From Mesorhabditis belari (taxonomy: Eukaryota > Nematoda > Chromadorea > Rhabditida > Rhabditidae), in contig CAUEEP010000865.1 in the NCBI GenBank assembly GCA_958450365.1, positions 186,001-250,000 on the forward strand: 64,000 nt of DNA, written 5' to 3'. Made by a program: the position numbers and the translations under genes. The notes beneath the pieces were generated by a model, which was given only the letters and a program-made list of their open reading frames with translations, was not told the DNA's origin and searched no databases. Below, in pieces: positions 1-10,651 of the stretch. Position 1 is the stretch's first letter. The number at the start of each line of letters is the position of its first letter.

Positions 1-222
1 GTTAACTTGTTATCTTGTTAGTGTTTCAAAGTTATCAATCATAGAGCTGAAAAATTCATTAATAATTAATCAGTAATCAGTAATAATCAGTAATAATCAG
101 TAATAATTAGTAATAATTAATTAATTAATATTAACGAATCCCGAATTGACCAGACTAACAGTAAGTTGAAACTTGCTTTTTGAAAACTTTTGTGAATGAA
201 TGAATTTCATAGAAATTGAACC
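1..222. other. AT-rich non-coding stretch
   Basis: There is no gene. The only structure is a short irregular tandem of a TAATAATCAG-like unit at about 61-125. Confidence 0.6.
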
Positions 223-469
223 TACACTACTGGACAATGAAATATCATACTTGAAAAACGATCGTCACTTTCGCGCGTCTGTAACTCCCTTGTCTTTGAG
301 TTTAAACTATTAGTGTTATACATTTTCTGAAAGCTCTTTTCAAGGGCTACACAATGGTAATATTAATATTTAGAAATACGGTAAAGACAAGGGAGTTACA
401 GACGTAGTTACAGACGCGCAAAAGTGACGATCTTTTTTCAAATATGACCTTTCATTGTCCAGTAGTGTA
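223..469. mobile_element. MITE family A, copy 1
   Basis: This is a palindromic element of about 247 bp whose ends read TACACTACTGGACAATGAAA and its inverse, so a TA target is likely. The arms also carry an inverted stretch reading CGTCTGTAACTCCCTTGTCT. Three more copies lie at 6060-6293, 18264-18488 and 35527-35762. No coding capacity is visible. Size, inverted arms and TA flanks fit a Tc1/mariner-type MITE; the superfamily is inferred. Confidence 0.8.
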
Positions 470-712
470 CCTCATTCGATAGATCTTATGATGAATATTG
501 ATAACCAGAAAAAATTGGCTGCCTAAAGTAACTCTACAACGAGAAATTGGGCCGACAAAGAGCAAAAATGAACGGTCAGAAGTTGATGATCTTGAATTCA
601 CAAGGGAATCGTTCAAAGTTAAGGACCGTTTGGGATGAGTGATACCTCATTCGATAGCTCTTATGATGAATATTGATAACCAGAAAAAATTAGCTACCTA
701 AAGTAACTCTAA
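470..712. repeat. Direct duplication of about 65 bp
   Basis: The segment at about 470-535 (CCTCATTCGATAGATCTTAT...) recurs with a few substitutions at about 647-712. No gene is visible between or around the two copies. Confidence 0.7.
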
Positions 713-845
713 AGTAACTCTAAAGTAGCTGAAATCGGAATAAACTGAAAAATCAGCCCGAGCATGATGAGAATCTGGATTTTAAAAAGTTCATCATCAT
801 CATCATTATCATTATTCAAATCGATTACGTCAACCGGTCAGAATC

Positions 846-929
846 GCTCTATTGGCGCAGTCGGTTAGCGCGTGGTACTTATAGTCTTAAGTGATGCCAA
901 GGCCGCCGGTTCGAGCCCGGCATAGAGCA
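846..929 (+). tRNA. tRNA-Ile (anticodon UAU) with intron
   Basis: The full cloverleaf can be drawn. The acceptor pair is GCTCTAT/ATAGAGC, the D-arm lies in TGGCGCAGTCGGTTAGCGC, the anticodon stem is TGGTA/TGCCA with loop CTTATA...A, and the T-arm is GCCGG-TTCGAGC-CCGGC, followed by discriminator A929. The anticodon UAU (880-882) reads AUA codons. A 10-nt intron (884-893) sits after position 37, the canonical place. Eukaryotic tRNA-Ile(UAU) genes are commonly intron-bearing, which supports a nuclear eukaryotic gene. All stems pair, apart from one G-U wobble in the anticodon stem, so it looks functional. Confidence 0.95.
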
Positions 930-932
930 GAA

Positions 933-939
933 TTTTTTT
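933..939 (+). terminator. RNA polymerase III T-run terminator of tRNA-Ile
   Basis: A run of seven T starts three bases after the tRNA, and a second seven-T run follows at about 941. This is the usual Pol III stop signal. Confidence 0.85.
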
Positions 940-959
940 GTTTTTTTCTATTCTTGTTT

Positions 960-1221
960 AAAATGTATAAAAATATAGTAAATGTAATCAGAAAAATGAA
1001 ATAATGAAATAAATGCTTTATTTTCTTTCTTTCATCATACTTATTGCTACAGAAATATATTCTATTAAAGAGATTTTGTGTAGATTGAAATCTTGAAATC
1101 TAGTTATGCACACACTTTGATTTGTATGCTTTTTGATTGTTCCAGAACTTGCCTAGAGTATCTAGAATGATCAGGAATTAGATTGATTGAGTGATTTTTT
1201 TTGAAATTGAACAAAATTTGA
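960..1221. other. Intergenic, nothing recognised
   Basis: This is AT-rich sequence with no reading frame, RNA gene or repeat structure that I can support. Confidence 0.5.
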
Positions 1222-2140
1222 GTAAAAGGAATGACTCAAATCAGTTTTTATGCTAAAGGATTCGATTTTTCGACTCTAACTCGGCACTCAATTGCCCGAT
1301 TCCCCGCGTTTCTTGTTTATATGAAATTTTAAGTGAATTTTCTATGGTTGATCTCAATTTCTAGTTGAGAAACACAATGGAATGTTTTTTATAGTACTCT
1401 GAAGTTCAGAGGCGTCAATTTCTCGGCAGAATCGTCGTTTTCAGTTTTCAACTCTCAAGAATTCCCCACAAATCAATCAATTCTTTTATTTTTCTTCACT
1501 CATTTCTCAAATTTAGAAATCTATCATAAAATAATGCAAAATAAAAAAGCATTAACTTTATCAGATAGCAAATCTGAATGCCTTGATGTTCCTATAAACT
1601 GTTTCTCTTTGACGAGTTTCTCTATTCAATTTTCAAGAGTTTCAGCTAATCTCAAACCTTTGAAATCATTAAAAATGTGAAAAAATCTAATGTGAAATGC
1701 TTTAAATTATTCAATTTCTCAATAAAAACTAAAAATGAATAAATGTAAAGCGAAAAACTCTTGAAAACATTTGCAAATTCTGTCAAACAACGATTTTGCC
1801 GAGAGGTTGACAGCTTTGAACTTTGAAGTACTATAAAAAACATCCCATTGTGTTTCTTAACTAAAAATTGAGATTGATTGTAGAAATTAACTGAAAGAAA
1901 TTGTAGAAATTAACTAATTAACTATAAACAAGAAACTAGGGGAATCGGATAATTGAGTGCCGAGTTAGAGTCGAAAAATCGAATCCTTTAGCATAAAAAC
2001 TGATTTGAGTCATTCCTGTCAGTCAAGTTAGTGCTTTTTTATTTTGCATTATTTTATGATAGATTTCTAAATTTGAGAAATGAGTGAAGAAAAATAAAAG
2101 AATTGATTGATTTGTGGGGAATTCTTGAGAGTTGAACTTG
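1222..2140. repeat. Interleaved inverted repeats (A-B-A'-B')
   Basis: Segment A (about 1230-1440) returns reverse-complemented at about 1797-2015. Segment B (about 1440-1556) returns reverse-complemented at about 2034-2140. The order A, B, A', B' differs from a simple palindrome (A, B, B', A'). No transposase frame is seen inside. It is probably an old foldback or MITE pair that was rearranged. Confidence 0.7.
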
Positions 2141-2325
2141 TACAAGCTGCTACAAGCTATTCTACAAGCTGCAAGCTGTTCTACAAGCTGCAAGCCGTTC
2201 TACAAGCTGCAAGCTGTTCTACAAGCTGCAGGCTGTTCTACAAGCTGCAAGCTGTTCTACAAGCTGCAGGCTGTTCTACAAGCTGCAAGCTGTTCTACAA
2301 GCTGCAGGCTGTTTGTAGCTTGTAC
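2140..2325. repeat. Minisatellite, 19-bp unit (CAAGCTGCAAGCTGTTCTA)
   Basis: About nine head-to-tail copies alternate between CTGCAAG and CTGCAGG variants. The unit itself contains the inverted motif AAGCTGCAAGCTG. Because 19 is not a multiple of 3, overlapping Cys/Ser-rich frames arise; they are not genes. Confidence 0.9.
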
Positions 2326-2330
2326 AGCTT

Positions 2331-2935
2331 ACAGCTTAAGCTCAAAGTATTCTGAAGAACAAGCGAAAAAGTTCTTTTTACAGTAAATGTTAAAAATAGA
2401 AAGTAAAAGAGGGGAAAAAATGATTTGAAGCTTATCCAACGCTTTTCCCCAAGTAGATAATCGAGTTTAAAGGAGTTATTTGCTTCCGAGTGTGGCGTAA
2501 GCACAAAAAAAATCTCGTTTAGAGTTTTGATTGAATTTGGAGAGCTGTTTGTTTCAGGTAGAAAAAAAATCCAATTTCATTCCGTTTTTTTTTTGGTCGT
2601 AAAATTGAGTTTCCCGTCGAGTGGAGGGTCGATTGAGGGGGAAAAAGAAAAAAAAGAAAAAGATTTAACGAAAATCAAACTCCTTTTTTTCTATTGAGTT
2701 TCCCGGATTTGTCATTTTTGCAAAACGATGATGAAAGATTTGAGGAGAAAGTTTGTAAAGGTTATTTTGTAAAGGTAAGCAAATTGGTGTTTTGGAAAAG
2801 GATTAAAGAGAACAGAAAGTGGGAAAAGGATTAAACAGAACGTTCAAAGTTGAAAGCTTTGCCCAACGCTGATGATTTTGAGTCAAAATTTGAGTCAATT
2901 TGAGTCAATTTGAGTCAAAATGCACTTTGATAATC
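2331..2935. other. Intergenic, nothing recognised
   Basis: This is A/T-rich sequence with homopolymer runs. No supported gene was found on either strand. Confidence 0.5.
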
Positions 2936-2937
2936 AA

Positions 2938-3700
2938 ATTACACACACACACACAAACGGATTTCAGCAACGAGTGTTCAGCGCAGTTGCTAGGCGTTTT
3001 GTCTTGATTTTCAGGTCAAGATCCTACCTCCAAGTCTGGTCATTCACTTGCTAGTCGATTTCAGCAACGAGTGTTCAGTCATTCCCTTGGAATCAAAAAT
3101 TACACACATACAAAGCTAATGTCAGTGGCTTTAAGCTAATAACAGTGGCTTTAAGCTAATGACGAAGATTTTTGAGGTACGGAACCCGAAAGTGGCTTTG
3201 ATTTTTGCCTCTACAGGTACAAAGCTAGGGATTACTAAACATTTGGAAACAAATTTAACGCTAGCAAACTTGAAACCAAACCTTTACAAGGGAATGACCG
3301 GGCCTGATGGTCAAAATGCACTTTGATAATCAAATTACACACACACACACACACACATAAAAAAACGGATTCAGCAACGAGTGTTCAGCGCAGTTGCTAG
3401 GCGTTTTGTCTTGATTTTCAGGTCAAGATCCTAGCTCCAAGTCTGGTCATTTGCTCTCTTCAGTCTTCACTTGCTAGTCGATTTCAGCAACGAGTGTTCA
3501 GTCATTCCCTTGGAATCAAAAATTACACACACACAAAGCTAATAACAGTGGCTTTAAGCTAATGACTTTAAGACTTTTGAGGCATGGAACTCGAAAATGG
3601 CTTTGATTTTTGCTTCTACAGGTACAAAGCTAGGAAATTGATTTACTAAACATTTGGAAACAAATTTAATGTTAGCAAACTTGAAACTAAACCTTTACAA
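2938..3700. repeat. Tandem duplication of a roughly 370-bp segment
   Basis: The segment at about 2938-3305 is repeated at about 3310-3700. Shared landmarks are an (AC)n tract, CAGCGCAGTTGCTAGGCG, TTGATTTTCAGGTCAAGATC and CAAGGGAATGACC. Part of the same sequence occurs, inverted, at the outer ends of the neighbouring 3.7-4.96 kb inverted repeat, so the block belongs to one repeat family. Confidence 0.8.
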
Positions 3701-3959
3701 GGGAATGACCAGACCTGGAGGTGGGATCCTGATCTGAAAATCAAGAAAAAACGCCTAACAACTGGTGAAACATTGTGGTGAAATCCTACGCTGAACTACG
3801 CTGAACATCGTGGTGAAAACCGTTTTTGCAAAACGAGCAATAGTTTTTTTTGCAACTTTAACTTTAGCTTTAACTTTAACTGCAACTTTTTTTGCAACAC
3901 TTTAAATCTTAAGCCATTTTCGATTTTCTGGAATAAAGTTCTTAAAGATGGGACAAAAG

Positions 3960-4016
3960 TGTCGCCGTGGGTAAAAAAATGATCCACTCTTTGGTAACCC
4001 TGATTCGATCCCCAAG
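3960..4016 (+). repeat. tRNA(Leu/Ser-type)-derived core, copy 1
   Basis: The sequence GTCGCCGTGG begins like a tRNA box A region, and a box B-like stretch, CCTGATTCGATCCCC, follows about 45 bases on. A truncated copy lies at 4256-4312 (+). A fuller one lies at 4630-4702 (-), where the box A reads GTGGCTGAGTGG, as in tRNA-Leu and tRNA-Ser. No complete cloverleaf forms, so this is a SINE or pseudogene fragment. Confidence 0.5.
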
Positions 4017-4629
4017 CGCGCAAGCTTTTTTTGCCTTTTTTATTTATTTGAGAATACGAGAGAATGCTTAACAAAAGTGAAGGATTTTTGGCAAAATGAA
4101 GAAATGAAAAATTTTTTTAGCACAATGTGTTGAGTTTGTGTTAGCATTGACATTGAAATCTTTTGTGTTAGCACACAAATTTCCGTACAACATCTCGGTG
4201 CAATATTTCGGAAATTCTTGGACAAGTAAAGTAACAACGATTTTAAAGTAACACCGAGTGGGGTAAAAAAAATGATTCACTCTTTGGTAACCCTGATTCG
4301 ATCCCCAAGCGCCCAGTATTTTCTACATTTTCTTTCCTTAAATCAATGTTTTTCTTGATGTTTTAGTTTTATTTTTAGGTCCAAATGGTGTCGAAAATCG
4401 TCGTTACTTTACTTGTCCAAGAATTCCCGAAATATTGCACCGAAATGTTGTACGGAAATTGTACGGAAATTTGTGTGCTAACACAAAAGATTTCAATGTC
4501 AATGCTAACACAAACTCAACACATTGTGCTAAAAAATTTTTCATTTCTTCATTTTGCCAAAAACCTTCACTTTTGTTAAGCATTCTCTCGTATTCTCAAA
4601 TAAATAAAAAAGGCAAAAAAAAGCTTGCG

Positions 4630-4702
4630 AGCTCGGGAATCGAATCGATCAGGGTTACCAAAGAGTGGATCATTTTTTTGCCCACTCAGCCACGGCGACA
4701 CT
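4630..4702 (-). repeat. tRNA(Leu/Ser-type)-derived core, copy in the right arm
   Basis: On the minus strand the order is GTCGCCGTGGCTGAGTGG (box A), a run of A, then CGATTCGATTCCC (box B). Lack of a paired anticodon arm argues against a functional tRNA. Confidence 0.5.
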
Positions 4703-4965
4703 TTTGTCCCATCTTTAAGAACTTTATTCCAGAAAATCGAAAATGGCTTAAAATTTAAAGTGTTGCAAAAAAGTTGGAGTTAAAGTTAAAGCTAAAGTTA
4801 AAGTTGCAAAAAAAACTATTGCTCGTTTTGCAAAAACGGATTTCACCACGATGTTCAGCGTAGTTCAGCGTAGGATTTCACCACGGTGTTTCACCAGTTG
4901 TTAGGCGTTTTGTCTTGATTTTCAGGACAAAATCCCACCTCCAGGCCTGGTCATTCCCTTGCTAG

Positions 4966-5456
4966 TCGAATGGAATCAAAAATTTTCTAAAAGATCTAAA
5001 AGATCGTAGACTCTGGAGACTTTTTGTGGGAAGTGTGTTTGGTCGAGAATTCCCGAAGTCCATTTCTTTTCTCTCTCTCTCTTTTCCGCTTCCCCACATC
5101 CACATCGCCACATTTGTATGCGATGATCGCTCTCAGGGGAATTTCGAGAAGGAAAAAGCGGCTTGAGCTGAAGTTGAAACACACACACACACACACATTC
5201 TCCCAAAAATGGCCCCACTTTCCCCTTTATGTTCGACAATTTCAAAAAATAAATCACTAAAAGAGTGAGGAACTTGGGAAAATTTGAATATTAAAATAAA
5301 TTTTATTACCAGGGCTTGCTCGGTCTGATAATTGATAATTTTGAAACACAAACTTTACAATAGAAGCCATTACTATTTTTTTCAAAGAGACTGTAGAGTT
5401 TGAAACTTAAAACTCCTAGCAAATTTCATTTGATGTTGGGCATGGATCATATTAAG
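4966..5456. other. Intergenic with CT and CA simple repeats
   Basis: A CT-rich tract lies near 5065-5090 and an (AC) tract near 5180-5198. No gene is supported. Confidence 0.5.
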
Positions 5457-5700
5457 TACCGTAAATTCTCTAATCAATCATAATGACGAGCGTACAGTGG
5501 CATAGTCTAACTTGAACGTGCCATTCTCCGCACTCCTTTAAACTACAGTGTGCGCTTGGGTGTGAAATGATAGCCCTTGAAATCTATTATTTTTTGGTAC
5601 TAAAAATATAGTTTGCAAAATCTAGGCGCTGAGAAAAAAATGATTTTTTTAAAAATGAAATACTAACAATGCAGCCACATCAAAAATGACAGTGCTTCCA
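5457..5700. mobile_element. Degenerate MITE, family C-like
   Basis: It starts TACCGTAAATTCTCTAATCA, then shares ATAATGACG and GCATAGTCTA with the better copies at 33300 and 33657-35109. The right terminus is not clear. It is an old, diverged copy. Confidence 0.45.
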
Positions 5701-5779
5701 CGGGAACATGAGCACAGTTGGGTCAATTTAAAAGCAAGTAAACTTGAAACATGAGCTACTGCTCAAATTTGGATATAAC

Positions 5780-6061
5780 TACCGGATTCTCTCTAATAGT
5801 AGTGCACCCTGAGCATCGTCTAAATTCCTCGAAATCTCGAGAACCGCTTATCAGAACCTATCGATGTGGGGTCGGAAAATGTAGCTGACGATGAGATCTT
5901 GTGGGGGATTTGAGTGTTCAGCTTCTGTGAAAACTTTGAAAGCTGTAAAATAGTCATCAACTCGACCTGACCTGAGAGTGCTGAGCTTCTGCAAAAGCTT
6001 GGAAACCGTAAATTTATCAATTCGGCTCGCTGAGATGCGCTACTATTAGAGAGATAAGGTA
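5780..6061. mobile_element. MITE family B, copy 1
   Basis: The family terminus is TACCGTATTTTCTCTAATAG followed by TAGTGCACC, with the inverse at the right end. The core contains CTCGAGATTTCGAGGAA and CATCGATAGG-type sequence. Its right-hand TA is shared with the start of MITE A copy 2, so A inserted at the very edge of B. Confidence 0.8.
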
Positions 6062-6293
6062 CAGTACTGGACAATGAAATGTCATATTTGAAAAACGATC
6101 GTCACTTTCGCGCGTCTGTAACTCCCTTGTCTTTACCGTATTTCTAAATATTAATATTACCATTGTGTAGCCCTTGAAAAGAGCTTTCAGAAAATGTATA
6201 ACACTAATAGTTTAAACTCAAAGACAAGGGAGTTACAGACGCGCGAAAGTGACGATCGTTTTTCAAGTATGATATTTCATTGTCCAGTACTGA
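6060..6293. mobile_element. MITE family A, copy 2
   Basis: The arms are the same as in copy 1 (TACAGTACTGGACAATGAAA and inverse), and the 234-bp element is nearly identical to the copy at 35527-35762. It abuts MITE B copy 1. Confidence 0.85.
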
Positions 6294-6934
6294 ATATGTT
6301 ATATCCTATTTAGATTTTTATCCGATTTAGACTCAATCTAAACCGGATATCAAATTTAGCTTATGAGTGCGTAAATTTTTGGTTGAATCGACTCTCCATT
6401 TCTAAAAATTCACAACTCCTAGACTTTATAACACTTTGACAAAGAATAAAGAGAAAATGTTGTAAAACCGGGCACATTATTTGCACAATAAACTTTTAAT
6501 AAACAATAAATAATAACAGCAAAAAAAAATTGAAGTGATACAAAGACGGCAATTTGTTTTTTTGCAAAAATAAAAACAAAAGATTGACTTCTAGTCAGAA
6601 AAAGAAACGAAAACGCAAAAAGTAAAAGATTTTTGACGAAATTTGAGCCGGAAAACAGATGGCCGGCAAAAAGGTTCTCTTTCAAAAGTTTACGGAAAAT
6701 TTAAAAAGAAATTTTTAAAGTAAATGAGCTCAATAGATTTTTATAGATTCTATTTTTATAAATTCTTTAATTCAAACAAAAAATTCACTTCAAAACCAAT
6801 TTTTTTAATATTTTTAATGTTTCTAAGAAACCTGTGGCATCACTTTTTTTTTTGAACAACAAAATACACAATTGAAAGATTTTTCACTATTAATAATGAA
6901 TTTTGCAAATTGTCTGTCTAAGGCACGCAAAATT
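6294..6934. other. Intergenic; contains a repeat also found as the MITE-B spacer
   Basis: The stretch at about 6468-6560 (TTGCACAATAAACTTTTAAT..., TTGAAGTGATACAAAGAC) matches the spacer between paired B elements at 45.6, 55.3 and 56.95 kb. The rest is AT-rich with no gene. Confidence 0.5.
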
Positions 6935-7888
6935 TCACACACTCAACCAACCTTGCATCGTCAAATTGACGGACAATTGATTGGCCATGAGGAGAATGTT
7001 GGTGAGTGGCACGAATGCGCCAGCCATCGCATCTGCAACGAAGAGATGAGAAAAATCTGGAAATGTTTAGATTGGAAATCCCTTCAGATAATCAGAATCG
7101 ATTCGCCGACTCCGAAAATCCCCGAATACAAATTTACAGCTGAATATCTTTTTTTCTACCATCTACAAAGCAAAATCCTGATGTAAATGATTGGTGAGGT
7201 GTTCTTTGTGCGCGTGCGTAATCGATCTCCATCTGGCAGGCCATGGCAGGATGATTTGGTTTAAGAAGCTCAGAATTTGGTCGGTTTGGAATCCGTAAAG
7301 GGGAAGGAGCGGTGATCGACTGATCAGGTTTTTCCCTTTGATTTGTTTATTTGTTTTTATTTTTCTACAAATTTCGCATCCCGCTAAACCATTGTTTTAG
7401 TAAAAAAGCAGCGACAAAACAGCTAAACCACTGTTTTAATAAAACAGCAGCAAAATCAAGAGAACGATATGATTCAATTTGAGAGGTTTGTCTGATGATT
7501 TTCTTAACATTATGTAGTGAAATCAACCACTATTTTGTATCATTTGAAAGGCGGAAGTTTTCTCTTCGAAATTCTATCAAAAGTTAACCAAAAATATGCT
7601 CTCTAAAAAAGTTATGAACCCACAAAGTAGACATACTCGAGATTCGCCCTAGAGTTGACATGTCCAAGAGTTTAAAAGTTCGAGAGTCGTAGTTGCCTAC
7701 TTATTAGCCGCTTTCTGGCACTACTCTCAAGCGCAAAAAGTTTCCATTCAATGATTTACTAGTAAAATCCCAATCATCAAGCTTTAAAGCACATTGTTTT
7801 GTTATCGAAATTGAGCACTCACCCGTTTTTTTTTTCTCCTCAATCACCTCTCCACAAGCTGCCTCATTTTTGAGAATCTTCTGCAGCC
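6935..7888 (-). CDS. Unrecognised gene, 3' exons (partial)
   Basis: Three minus-strand exons connect with consistent phase-1 junctions: 7888-7823, 7232-7167 and 7032-6952. Each has an AG acceptor (TTTCAG, TGCCAG, TTGCAG) and a GT donor; exon lengths are 66, 66 and 81 nt. They encode, in order, LQKILKNEAACGEVIEEKKK, a basic stretch RLRTRTKNTSPIIYIRILL, then a hydrophobic stretch AMAGAFVPLTNILLMANQL. If the last donor is unused, a stop (TGA, 6937-6935) ends the protein. The 5' exons upstream of 7888 were not found. The hydrophobic end suggests a membrane-associated C-terminus. No family is recognised; the three phase-matched junctions are the argument that it is real. Confidence 0.55.
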
Positions 7889-8554
7889 CTGAAATTTCAA
7901 AATTTATAAAACTCAGAAAAGGCGAATATTAATTTTGAAAGTAGCGAATATTTGGTGAAAATTTTGAAACATTAAAAATTGCGCACGCAAATTGGTGATT
8001 AGTCAGCAAGCAATTAAGCAATGAATGATTCGAAAATTCGTGAGAACTCATCTTTATCTTCGTTTTTGGAAAAGTCATTTAGAAAATATCTTTAAAATTC
8101 TGAAAGTTATAATTTGTTATTTGGTTTTTCTAAAATACTAGTTTCAAATTGTTTAATGCCTAAAGTGAAGCTTTTAGGTGAATCACGGGTTGGCAAGTGC
8201 TCAAAAATAGTTGTTTTTGATAGATTTTGCATTGGTTTTTCACATTATTAAGCTTTTTTTAGCCTGTATCTATTATTTAAGACATTTGGGAGTCTTAAAA
8301 GTTTAAAAGTTTAATATCTGAGAGTTGACCAATTCGAAACAGTGAAAGTTTTCGTTTTGAAGTGAGGGCGGGGCTCTGCTACGATAACTACGATACAGAA
8401 AATACGATAATAATTTTTAATAGCCTATTAAAAGCCTTTCCACTGCACATAACAACTGTAAATGTTTTCATTTTAAATCCTCCAAAGTTTTATGTGTTTT
8501 AGAATTTAGAATATTATTGAAAGTAAAATTATTTATTATGTGTGTTTTTATTAA
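7889..8554. other. No feature identified (intron or intergenic)
   Basis: This should hold upstream exons or the promoter of the 6.9-7.9 kb gene, but I could not identify a phase-1 donor exon with confidence. Confidence 0.4.
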
Positions 8555-9132
8555 ATCACTTATCGATTTTTTTTGATCTGCTTAACTTGAAACATGGATT
8601 TTTGAAAGTTTCAAAGTTTCAGAGAAAATCGACAAAACTTAGACGTAGAGCTTCGAAAATGTTTCCATACTAGGGAATCGTATGCGTAGATTCCCAATTT
8701 CTACAAATCAGACCTCGCTGACACGTTAAATTTGAGGTAAAGGGCAAAAACTACGCAACTTAACGCTTTTCAGCAGCAGTTAGCCCAAATTTGACGTGTC
8801 AACGAGGTCTGATTTGTCGAAATTCGGAATCTACGCATACGATACCCTTCTATGAAAACATTTTTGAAGCTCTACGACCTTTCCTAAGGCCTTTTTCAGC
8901 AAAAAAAGGTGCGCAAATGTCCAGGTGAGCAAATGTCCAGGTGAGCAAATATCCAGGTGAGCAAATGTCCAGGTGCGCAAATGTCCAGGTGCGCAAAAAA
9001 AGGTCGCATTTGTCCCACCCCCAATTATTGAGTTATGTGCTTTTTATTAATCACTTATCAATTTTTTGATCCGCTTAACTTGAAACATGGATTTTTGAAA
9101 GTTTCAAATTTTCAGAGAAAATCGACAAAACT
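8555..9132. repeat. Palindrome and 17-bp minisatellite flanked by a direct duplication
   Basis: The sequence at about 8555-8641 recurs at about 9052-9132. Between the copies are a palindrome (about 8643-8882, with arms sharing GACCTCGYTGACACGT-type sequence and CGTATGCGTAGATTC) and about five copies of a GTGCGCAAATGTCCAG-like unit (8910-8995). This resembles an insertion of a foldback element with a long flanking duplication. Confidence 0.65.
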
Positions 9133-9880
9133 ATGAAAATTTGTAAAAAATTAATTGTAAAAATACTTAGAAACCCTTGAAAAAAAAAATTCAATATCTT
9201 TTAGGGTTTCATTGGTTAATATGTCTCTCTGATTCTCGCAAGGGAAGAGAAAACGCAATTTATTGAGCAATATTGCTAGAGTTTTCTTTTACTCCACAAA
9301 AAATCTGAGATTTTTCTAAAAATCTAAAAGTAAAGCAAAAGAAAACTTGCAAAACTTGTAACTTTTAATATAACTAGAATCGTTTTGTTAAAGGAATTAG
9401 TTTCGGTTTTAAGTATAAAGCATGTTTCACTTTTGACAGGGCCAGAGCCCGGGTGGAATGTGGAATGAAGTGGAATGGTTTAATATTTGAAACAGCTGTT
9501 TAAAACGGGATCTCAGTTCTCCCTAAACAGCTAATTTTTACTAATTAAACAGCTAATTAATTCTATAGCAAGTATTTCAAAAAATATAAAAAAATGAGAA
9601 AACGAGCAGGAGATGTGTTTCAGCTAAAAAGAGAGAAAGATCAAGATTTTCCTTTTCTCTTTTTTCGCCGAATCCCCGTCAAAATGGAATTATCACCACT
9701 TCACAGGACATCCCTCGAATAGAAATAAGAAAGAAAGGAATTGAGCAAAAGGATCTGTTACATTCTTTTCGGAACTACAAATAATATCAAAAATTGGAAC
9801 TCTGATAAACGATTATCACTAAATTCTCTACTTTATTCTGTTTCATTTTGAAAATAACTAAAAGGAAATTGTTAAAGGTC
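9133..9880. other. Intergenic, nothing recognised
   Basis: No supported gene, RNA or repeat was found. Confidence 0.45.
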
Positions 9881-9889
9881 TTTTATTTA

Positions 9890-10160
9890 ATAAAATATAT
9901 ATATATATATTAGATACTTTATTCAGGACCTGAGATAAAGCGCGCTAGATTTAAGAATAAAACACATCAATTCATACACATAACACGAAATGGACCGATA
10001 AAAAGCAACACGATATAATAGATGTGATATATGGGTAGCACAGATAACGTCAAGGATCCACTAGAGCTTCAAGATCAAGATAAGGTTAGGTTAAAGCTGG
10101 GAATAGAAAAAATGGTCGGCGCCGGGATTTGAACCCATGACCTGCCGCTTCACGGGTAGA
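9890..10160 (-). mobile_element. tRNA-headed SINE with LINE-like tail
   Basis: Read on the minus strand, a truncated tRNA-like head (10160-10114) has the T-arm-like GGGTTCAAATCCCGGCGCC. It is followed by CTTGAAGCTCTAGTGGATCC (about 10085-10028), which matches the 3' end of the LINE remnant next to it (10190-10260). The tail ends in CCTGAATAAAGTAT and an AT repeat. The same tail closes the elements at 44.2 and 31.4 kb. tRNA head plus LINE-derived tail is the classical SINE layout; the family name is unknown. Confidence 0.6.
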
Positions 10161-10184
10161 AAAAATGTTTTGTTTGCTGAATGT

Positions 10185-10640
10185 AATGTATGTAATGGTT
10201 AGCACAGATAATGTCAAAGGTCCACTAGAGCTTCAAGATCAAGATCATCTACAGATTTAAAGGCTTTAAGAATATTGGACTCTCTCAAAACTCTGGGAAG
10301 TCGATTCCTAATTCTGGGCGGAAAAGAGTTATACACAAACTTATTGGAGGGGACTGGAACTTTTAAAACTAAGAATTTCTAACGAAAGAACCTCTCCTTG
10401 AACCAACCGTGGGATTAACTTTGAATAAATCTCGAAAAAGAGGGATAAGTTGCCTGCCCTTCAAAAGTTCAAAAAACATGTAAAAAAACTGACGAGAAAT
10501 CTCGATTTCCTCATATAGTGAATGCAAGAGAAACCGACTGGGATACATAAAAAGTTTTCGGGAGCGCTGAAGAGAAGGTAATGTGCAAAAAAAACCCTTT
10601 CTCTTTACCAATTGAAACTTTATATTCAAATCTTACTAAT
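10185..10640 (-). pseudogene. LINE (non-LTR retrotransposon) C-terminal remnant
   Basis: The minus-strand frame reads through RRGSFVRNS, a stop, then (frame-shifted) NSFPPRIRNRLPRVLRES and ILKAFKSVDDLDLEAL, ending in a stop near 10208. The arrangement R-rich segment, N-x-LP, then FK near the end is typical of the C-terminus of Jockey/CR1/RTE-type reverse transcriptase polyproteins. The frame is broken, the 5' part is missing (5' truncation is usual), and the 3' UTR is interrupted by the adjacent SINE. Confidence 0.6.
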
Positions 10641-10651
10641 AATTTGTTAAA

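Larger units (their letters stand above)
3698..4965. repeat. Large inverted repeat carrying tRNA-like cores
   Basis: The left arm (about 3698-4310) and right arm (about 4385-4965) are inverse complements over most of their length. They share TCCTACGCTGAACTACGCTG, a GTTAAAG-type low-complexity tract and AGTTGTTAGGCGTTTTGTCT. Each arm holds tRNA-like motifs. It may be a foldback element assembled from SINE-like units; transcripts would form a long hairpin. Confidence 0.75.

Noticed and set aside
6872..7186. Plus-strand frame of 104 codons
   Set aside because: It is antisense to the phase-matched minus-strand exons at 6952-7232 and has no recognised domain.
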